Source of the DNA: UBA4717 sp045577925
Lineage (GTDB): Bacteria; Bacillota; Clostridia; Oscillospirales; CAG-272
Length of the DNA: 6,609 bases
Direction: 5' to 3'
Assembly (NCBI GenBank): GCA_045577925.1
Contig: JAZNJH010000024.1
Location: 1-6,609, forward strand
The position numbers and the translations under genes are program-made. The notes beneath the pieces are model-generated. The model worked only from the letters and a program-made list of their open reading frames with translations, was not told the origin of the DNA and searched no databases. Below are positions 1-5,200 of the stretch, one piece after another; within the stretch, counting starts at the first letter, position 1, and every line of letters begins with the position of its first letter.

Positions 1-59
1 ATATGCTCGTATGGACAGACGATTGGGGAACGTATGAGGCTGAAATAAAAATAAGATAA
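1..59 (+). CDS. C-terminal tail of an upstream gene (partial)
   Basis: Reading from base 3, an open frame gives 18 residues ending in WGTYEAEIKIR and stops at TAA 57-59, seven bases before a rho-independent terminator. A gene end is therefore expected here. A second frame ends at TAA 46-48 (ending ERMRLK), so the frame is not certain; the alternating aromatic, acidic and hydrophobic residues of the first frame look more like a genuine beta-strand C-terminus. The 5' part lies outside the window and no function can be assigned. Confidence 0.45.
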   Translation, partial: MLVWTDDWGTYEAEIKIR

Positions 60-65
60 AACAAA

Positions 66-103
66 TTGAGAGGGAAGCCTTCAGGCAACCCTCTCAAATT
101 TTT
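66..103 (+). terminator. Rho-independent terminator of the upstream gene
   Basis: TTGAGAGGG (66-74) pairs perfectly with CCCTCTCAA (89-97). An inner GCC/GGC pairing (77-79 with 84-86) sits above an AA/AA internal loop. The run ATTTTTATT follows from 98. It lies just after the partial upstream gene. The hairpin after fic (1107-1141) has the same GAGAGGGAA...GCAACCCTCTCAA core, so the two are related copies. Confidence 0.85.
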
Positions 104-107
104 ATTC

Positions 108-163
108 TATCGGCAAAATATCCCTTGAAAACCTTTGTAGAAACACTTGATATTTTGCCGATA
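108..163. promoter_or_regulatory. Perfect 15-bp inverted repeat, candidate operator of fic
   Basis: TATCGGCAAAATATC (108-122) is the exact reverse complement of GATATTTTGCCGATA (149-163), with a 26-base spacer. The right arm covers the -35 box and most of the -35/-10 spacer of the fic promoter, so a protein bound there would block RNA polymerase. The arm core TTGCCGATA occurs again at 187-195. The arms could also pair as an RNA stem or cruciform, but no T-run follows. That the Fic protein's own helix-turn-helix binds here is inference. Confidence 0.65.
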
Positions 164-175
164 ATGTGGTATAAT
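147..175 (+). promoter_or_regulatory. Promoter of the fic gene (extended -10)
   Basis: The -35 is TTGATA (147-152), the spacer is exactly 17 bases, and the -10 is a perfect TATAAT (170-175) preceded by TGG at 167-169, which supplies the extended -10 TG. Transcription should start near base 182, giving a leader of about 34 bases. A copy of TTGCCGATA lies between the two boxes (155-163) and another just after the predicted start (187-195), so this intrinsically strong promoter is probably repressed. Confidence 0.85.
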
Positions 176-186
176 AGTAGTGTAAA

Positions 187-195
187 TTGCCGATA
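187..195 (+). promoter_or_regulatory. Additional TTGCCGATA site in the fic leader
   Basis: TTGCCGATA (187-195) repeats the core of the right arm of the inverted repeat (155-163) in the same orientation, 32 bases away, which is about three helical turns. It lies a few bases after the predicted transcription start. Three copies within about 90 bases of non-coding DNA, two of them bracketing the -10 box on one face of the helix, suggest cooperative repressor binding. Confidence 0.55.
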
Positions 196-215
196 ACGGT
201 TTTTGGGGTGGTGTT

Positions 216-1103
216 ATGAGATATATTTCGGTTGCTGACGCGGCTAAAAAATGGGGGATTTCCGAGAGGAGTGTCAGGAATTACTGTGCAGAGGGGCGAG
301 TGGCAGGCGCGCGGCTTGTCGGTAAGACTTGGGAAATTCCCGAAGTAGCTGAAAAGCCTAAAAGAACTGTACGCTCGGACAAAAAACGCACGCTGCTTGA
401 TATTTTGCGAGAAGAAAAGTCGGCTCGTCTTTCGGGCGGCATTTATCACAGAGTGCAGATTGATTTAACTTATAATTCAAATCATATTGAGGGCTCGCGA
501 CTTACTCACGACGAAACGCGCTATATTTTTGAAACGAATACCATAGGGCTTTCTGAAAGGGCGGTCAACGTTGACGATATTATTGAAACGTCAAACCATT
601 TCAGATGTATTGATTTGATGATTGAGAACGCCCATCTTTTGCTTTCGGAAAAATATATCAAGGAGCTTCATTTTCTCCTGAAAAGCGGTACGAGTGATAG
701 CCGTCGGGAGTGGTTCAGAGTAGGTGAATATAAAAAGCTCGCCAATGAGGTCGGCGGAATTGATACAACTGAACCGAGGGCGGTGGCAAACGAAATGAAA
801 GCCTTGCTTGACGGATATAATGTAAAAGCTGATAAAAACATTGAAGATATTATCGCTTTTCACGTAGCATTTGAGCGCATCCACCCCTTTCAGGACGGAA
901 ACGGCAGAGTCGGCAGACTCATTATGTTCGGAGAGTGCCTGAAGCATAATATCGTCCCTTTCATTATAGACGAGGAGCATAAGCTGTTTTATTACAGAGG
1001 ACTCAAAGAGTGGGACACCGAGCGCGGTTTTCTTTTGGACACCTGCCTTTCGGCACAGGATAAGTTTAAAGCTATCTTGAAAAAATTCAATATTGAAATA
1101 TGA
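216..1103 (+). CDS. fic: HTH-Fic protein: probable autoinhibited AMP transferase
   Basis: The 295-residue cytoplasmic protein has an N-terminal helix-turn-helix of MerR/excisionase type (about residues 1-45, SVADAAKKWGISERSVRNYC), a basic linker, then a Fic domain (about 75-260). The catalytic motif is complete: H223-PFQDGNGRVG-R234 matches HxFx(D/E)GNGRxxR. H223 is the expected base, D227 the metal ligand, and the GNGR loop binds the nucleotide phosphates. An inhibitory motif (S/T)xxxE(G/N) is present as S88-NHI-E92-G93. It lies N-terminal to the catalytic motif, as in class II Fic proteins, where the glutamate contacts the GNGR arginine and misplaces ATP. Known family members mostly transfer AMP to protein hydroxyl groups; the target here is unknown. 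ATG 216 is supported by the purine-rich GGGGTGG at 205-211, four bases upstream, and by the promoter. The gene stands alone between two terminators with no separate antitoxin. The DNA-binding domain suggests that it regulates its own promoter; that part is inference. Confidence 0.93.
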   Translation: MRYISVADAAKKWGISERSVRNYCAEGRVAGARLVGKTWEIPEVAEKPKRTVRSDKKRTLLDILREEKSARLSGGIYHRVQIDLTYNSNHIEGSRLTHDETRYIFETNTIGLSERAVNVDDIIETSNHFRCIDLMIENAHLLLSEKYIKELHFLLKSGTSDSRREWFRVGEYKKLANEVGGIDTTEPRAVANEMKALLDGYNVKADKNIEDIIAFHVAFERIHPFQDGNGRVGRLIMFGECLKHNIVPFIIDEEHKLFYYRGLKEWDTERGFLLDTCLSAQDKFKAILKKFNIEI

Positions 1104-1106
1104 AAA

Positions 1107-1141
1107 TGAGAGGGAAACATTTTGCAACCCTCTCAATTTTT
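1107..1141 (+). terminator. Rho-independent terminator of fic
   Basis: TGAGAGGG (1107-1114) pairs with CCCTCTCA (1128-1135) around a 13-base loop and is followed by ATTTTTATATTT. It begins three bases after the fic stop codon. Outside the apical loop it is nearly the same sequence as the terminator at 66-103. Confidence 0.88.
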
Positions 1142-1150
1142 ATATTTAAT

Positions 1151-1240
1151 TTTTCATTATTCATCAGCGAAGCAACGTCATTATTCATTTTTTTGTTTAT
1201 GCCGCCTTCGGCAATTCATTGCGAGCCGAGCTCGCAATGA
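1151..1240. repeat. Intergenic repeat-like segment: short direct repeats plus a perfect hairpin
   Basis: TCATTATTCAT occurs at 1154-1164 and again at 1178-1188. There follows a small hairpin, GCCGCCTTCGGC (1201-1212), then a perfect one: TCATTGCGAG (1216-1225) pairs with CTCGCAATGA (1231-1240) around the 5-base loop CCGAG. There is no T-run, so it is not a terminator. The segment carries no gene and has the look of a dispersed extragenic palindrome of Clostridia. It ends at base 1240, two bases from the spoIVB-like relic. Copy number in the genome cannot be seen from here. Confidence 0.5.
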
Positions 1241-1241
1241 G

Positions 1242-1340
1242 TATAAATATACCATAACCTTCCGTCGGGTTGGCTATTAGTACGTGTGTCACCGCGCCCA
1301 CAAGCTTGCCGTTCTGTATGATGTGGCTGCCCGACAGGAG
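1242..1340 (-). pseudogene. Fragment of a SpoIVB-like S55 serine peptidase (relic)
   Basis: The minus strand reads LLSGSHIIQNGKLVGAVTHVLIANPTEGYGIFI, which closely resembles the C-terminal part of SpoIVB, the sporulation signalling protease of peptidase family S55. There the segment is of the type GMSGSPIIQNGKLVGAVTHV...DPTxGYGIFI and includes the catalytic serine in SGS. Only about 33 residues remain. The PDZ domain, the rest of the protease domain and the tail after GIFI are missing, and the Met and Pro flanking the SGS core have become Leu and His. The reading frame remains open on both sides (1197-1400) but the flanking residues match nothing. It is a relic or part of a dispersed repeat, not a working enzyme. 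The family assignment is from memory of the motif. Confidence 0.6.
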
Positions 1341-1381
1341 TGTGGTCAATAAAGGACAACACAATTTAACGGAAAATTCAT

Positions 1382-1425
1382 AAAAAACACGCCGAGGCAA
1401 GTTATAAGCCTCAGCGTGGTTTTTT
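1382..1425. terminator. Bidirectional rho-independent terminator between convergent units
   Basis: CACGCCGAGGC (1388-1398) pairs with GCCTCAGCGTG (1408-1418) with one C-A mismatch and a 9-base loop. A T6 run follows on the plus strand (1420-1425). An A6 run precedes it (1382-1387), giving T6 on the minus strand. The minus-strand nuclease gene stops at 1424-1426, immediately before the hairpin, so this is its terminator and it also blocks any readthrough coming from fic. Confidence 0.85.
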
Positions 1426-2146
1426 ATTGTGTTTCAAAAACGAGATAATGAAAATATACAGGATATGGGTTCGGAGCGGTCGCAGTATACCAATCACATA
1501 TGTAATTGGTAGAAAAGTTCAATGCAGCATCACGCCAAGTTCCTTTATAAAATGTGCTTGGATTTGTCCTGTCCCAGTCGACTGCAGTTCCTGCACAAAA
1601 AGTCTTTCCTTGTGTAAAATAGAAATCTTTCGCACAAGAATTATTATGTTGCCGCGAATAACTATTATCATTAGTAATCATAATAGCAAATCCTTTGAGA
1701 AAGAAAACAAGTTCGCTTTCCCTTTCACAACGATCTCCACTGGGTGATACTGATGTTTGCGTTTTTAACATCTCTATTCTTTTTACATCCCATAAAAAGT
1801 CGTACGAGCCTAAATCCTGCGCACCGTGATTTTTAAGAAGATTTGTACCTTTGATTTCCTTGGTTTTATACTTTAACTCTATTGGAATAAACTCTTTTGT
1901 TTTCTCATTATAAACCATTATATCGGTGTATAATCTTTTTGCGTTTTTACCACCATCTATAGTCGCACTCAAAGGTTCGAGACAAACTTGCCAATCTGTT
2001 AAATTGAGCAAATCTTCTTTTATTTGCCATGCTATATCAAATTGAAGTTGAGCTTCGCTTCTATAAAGCTTATTCCTAAGCAAATTTGAAAGTAAAGATG
2101 TTACATAACTGCTATTCAAACTGTTAATAGTTGTTAGTGCTGTCAT
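1424..2146 (-). CDS. PD-(D/E)XK nuclease-like protein
   Basis: Starting at ATG 2146 the protein has 240 residues. It shows the PD-(D/E)XK pattern: a helix with a conserved acidic residue (YRSEAQLQFDIAWQIKEDL), then a strand with the metal-binding aspartate (LYTDIMVY), and a strand with E-x-K (IPIELKYK). Further on come GAQDLGSYDFLWDVKRIE and FAIMITNDNSY, blocks I associate with a family of unnamed stand-alone nuclease-like proteins, and a closing YFHYLVFETQ. DNA cleavage is inferred from the fold, and neither target nor partner is known. No methyltransferase or helicase is visible nearby. The frame is open back to a TTG at 2194, adding 16 residues, but those are encoded by a GC-rich hairpin and look non-native, so ATG 2146 is preferred. 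Its purine-rich AAAGAAGAA is only a weak, very close ribosome site. The gene is clearly more AT-rich than its LRR neighbour, which suggests separate acquisition. It ends in the two-way terminator. Confidence 0.75.
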   Translation of the reverse strand: MTALTTINSLNSSYVTSLLSNLLRNKLYRSEAQLQFDIAWQIKEDLLNLTDWQVCLEPLSATIDGGKNAKRLYTDIMVYNEKTKEFIPIELKYKTKEIKGTNLLKNHGAQDLGSYDFLWDVKRIEMLKTQTSVSPSGDRCERESELVFFLKGFAIMITNDNSYSRQHNNSCAKDFYFTQGKTFCAGTAVDWDRTNPSTFYKGTWRDAALNFSTNYICDWYTATAPNPYPVYFHYLVFETQ

Positions 2147-2157
2147 TTCTTCTTTAT

Positions 2158-2180
2158 GGGCGAGGGGATTGTCCTCGCCC
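2158..2180. repeat. GC-rich hairpin at the LRR/nuclease junction
   Basis: GGGCGAGG (2158-2165) pairs perfectly with CCTCGCCC (2173-2180) around a 7-base loop. It lies 11 bases ahead of the preferred nuclease ATG, is far more GC-rich than the gene, and has no T-run. It resembles the short GGGCGA-type extragenic palindromes common in gut Clostridia, although membership of a family cannot be checked here. In mRNA it would end 11 bases before the ATG and might limit ribosome loading. Confidence 0.5.
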
Positions 2181-2195
2181 GCATCCTCTCCCAAA

Positions 2196-2201
2196 ATTAT
2201 A
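2196..2201 (-). promoter_or_regulatory. Possible -10 box for the nuclease gene
   Basis: A perfect TATAAT on the minus strand overlaps the LRR stop codon, about 50 bases before the preferred nuclease start. At 17-base spacing the -35 position reads TTACGA, only 3 of 6 matches, and there is no extended -10 TG. It could be a weak private promoter or chance in AT-rich DNA. Confidence 0.22.
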
Positions 2202-5200
2202 TTTTGTACCAGTAATAGTCGTAATAAGTTGATTTGAAATATGTTGCATTAGTTGAAGAGTTGGTGACCGATGTGCTTGTGCCTCCTGTCATATTTCCCC
2301 AATCGGAGCTGCTTGTAGTGCGATACCAAGTGGAAGTGTCTTCAAAAATAATGCTCGTAAGGCTTGAGCAATAAAGGAACGCAGAATTGCCTATGCTTCT
2401 TACACTGTCGGGTATTGTCACGCTCGCAAGGTTCGTGCAACCAGAGAACGCAGAATTGCCGATGCTTGTGACATTATTACCGATATTCACGCTCTCAAGA
2501 CTTGTGCAATCATCGAACGTCCAACCACCGATGCTTGTGACGCTGTTGGGAATTGTCACACTCGTAATGCTTGTGCATTTATAGAACGCACAAGGACCGA
2601 TGCTTGTGACAGCGTCTCCGATTGTCACGCTCGTAAGACTTGTGCAAACAGCGAACGCATACTGACCGATGCTTTCGCATACACTTTCTTCTTCAAATTC
2701 AACACTTGTGATTTTAGGTGAATATGACCACGTTTGACTGCTAGGATAGAAAAGATATGCAGGAAGCTTGGTGACGCTCTTTCCTATAACTACCTTAATT
2801 CCGTCTCCGTTTTTACCGGCATTATAGAAGACGTGGTTATTATCACTTAGATCATTCATTGCAGTTGCATTGAAATAGATTTTTTCAAGAGCCGTGCAAT
2901 TATCGAACACAGCTCTGCCAATGCTTGTGACATGTTTACTGATATTCACGCTCTCAAGTCTTGTGCAACCATAGAACGCATAATTGCCGATGCTTTTGAC
3001 GCTTTCGGGGATAACAAGATCTGTTACGAGTTCACCGTTAAGATATAGATTATGTGCATAAAATAACGGATTTGACCAAATACCGTTAAACTCTATATTG
3101 CACCATGCGGTTATATCCGTTATGTATACACTCGTAAGGCTTGCGCAATCATTGAACGCAGCAGAACCGATGCTCGTGATACTGCTCGGTATTTCAATAC
3201 TCTTAAGGCTCGTGCACCTATTGAACGCACAAGCGCCGATAATTTTACATACGCTTCCTTCTTCAAATTCAACACTTGTGATTTTAGGTGAATATGATGA
3301 CGTATCGCTACCAGAATGGAAAAGATATGCAGGAAGCTTGGTGACGTTCTTTCCTATAACTACCTTAATTCCGTCTCCGTTTTTGCCGGTACTAGTAAAG
3401 ACATAGCTGTCAGAACTTAAATCATTCATTGCAGTTGCATTAAAATAGATTTTCTCAAGAGTATTGCAACCGTAGAATGTATATTTGCCGATACTTTCAC
3501 ATATACTTCCTTCTTCAAATTCAACACTTGTGATTTTAGGTGAATATGATGATGTATCACTGCGAGGATAGAAAAGATATGCAGGAAGCTTGGTGACGTT
3601 CTTTCCTATAACTACCTTAATTCCGTCTCCGTTTTTACCGGCATTAGTAAAGACGCTATTGTCAGAACCCAAATCATTCATTGCAGTCGCATTGAAATAG
3701 ATTTCTTCAAGAGCGGTGCAACCCAAGAACGCACCGAGATCAATACTGATAACGTTGCTCGGTATTTCAATATGCGTAAGGCTTGTACAATGATAGAACC
3801 CATAAACGCCGATGCTTGTGACGATGCTCGGTATTTTAATGCTTGTAAGGCTTGTACAATTATAGAACGCATAATCGTTAATGCTAGTGTCACACGTTAT
3901 GGTTACACTCTTAAGGCTTGAAGGAACGGACCTTGAATTGTAATAATGATCGTAAGCTCCAAATATATAACCGAAATGAGTATTGCTTGTTCCATCCTTG
4001 GTTTCTCCAACGAAAGGAAGCGTTATGCTCGCAAGGTTCGTGCAACCGGAGAACGCAGAACTGCCGATGCTTGCGACGCTGTCGGGGATAGTCACGCTCG
4101 CAAGGTTCGTGCAACCAGAGAACGCAGAATTGCCGATGCTTGTGACGCTGTCGGGGATAGTGAAGCTGCTGTTTTCCTTTCCGATTGCGTACAAAATAAG
4201 AGCCTTGCCGTCTTTATTATAAAGGTTACCGTCAATATCCATGTAGTTGGGGTTGTCCTTATCGACTGTTATATTCATAAGGCTCGTGCATTTGTTGAAC
4301 GCATAATTGCCGATGGTTGTGACGATGTCGGGGATAGTCACGCTCGTAAGGCTTGTGCAGTTGGCAAGCGCAGAAGAACCGATTTCCGTTACGCTCAAAT
4401 TGTTATAAACACCGATAACTACGCTCTTACTAGTACAACTTCCAATTCCGATCAGCGTGTATCCTTTGCCGTCGCTGTTAAGAGCGAATTCCAATCCGCT
4501 ACTGCTTTGCGGTAAACCGCATACCGTACAACTGTCGCCGGACATTTTATGTGAGCGTTTTATTTCTTTATTCGCCCTATTCAACTCTTCGTTACAATCA
4601 TAACAATACACAACTGATTGATACGAGCCTTCTTCGTTACATTTGCTTTCTATTCTGTTTTCTTCTACAGCAGATTTCGGGTTGTGCGAAGCAGGAATTT
4701 CAATGTATGTTGTATAATCGCATCTCGAGCAGGTGTCATAAGTTTTCCAACCTATGCTTGTACAGGTTTTTGCTTTTGCATCGTGATGTATGTAATCGTG
4801 TCCAAGCTTTGAAATTTCTTCGTAAGTGCTATGACTGCAATGTGAGCAGGTATCATATTCATACCAACCTATCTCAGTACAGGTCGCATCTTTAGCTGAA
4901 TGATTAACGTAATCGTGTCCGAGTGTTTCTATTTCTTCATAGCTTGTATAGTCACAGCGAGAACAGGTCTGATAAGCATCCCAACCGATCTCGGTACAGG
5001 TTGCTGATTTAGCTTCGTAGTTAATGTAATCATGTCCTTTTTTTGCAACTGTGATTGTTTCTCTTGAAAGCTCGTCACCGCATACCTCGCAATAAATTAC
5101 AGTGTCATACGAGCCATCGTTTTCACAATCCGAGTCAACAAAATTCTCAGTGACCGCTTCACATTCGGTATGTCCTTTCTTTGCAACTGTGATTGTTTCT

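Noticed and set aside
108..163. Inverted repeat as a terminator or riboswitch
   Set aside because: No T-run follows, it overlaps the -35 box, and it lies mostly before the predicted transcription start; operator is the simpler reading.
216..1103. A two-gene Fic toxin-antitoxin pair
   Set aside because: No small partner gene exists on either side; the inhibitory motif is inside the same protein.
102..1136. Minus-strand open frames opposite fic (102-449 and 591-1136)
   Set aside because: They overlap the promoter region and the convincing Fic gene, show no domain features, and read through the hairpins.
2158..2180. GC hairpin as terminator of the LRR gene
   Set aside because: No T-run follows on the minus strand; the sequence continues ATAAAGAAGAAATG.
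3678..4114. Other minus-strand frames within the LRR gene (3678-3893, 3911-4114)
   Set aside because: They are out-of-frame readings of the same 69-bp repeats with no start or domain support.
2330..4430. A CRISPR array, because of regularly spaced repeats
   Set aside because: The 69-bp period is exactly 23 codons of an open LRR frame, repeats are imperfect throughout, and there are no distinct spacers or cas genes.
2387..4515. Plus-strand open frames inside the LRR gene (for example 3946-4515 and 3983-4222)
   Set aside because: Their repetitive peptides are the reverse of the LRR repeats; the repeat structure keeps opposite frames open by chance.
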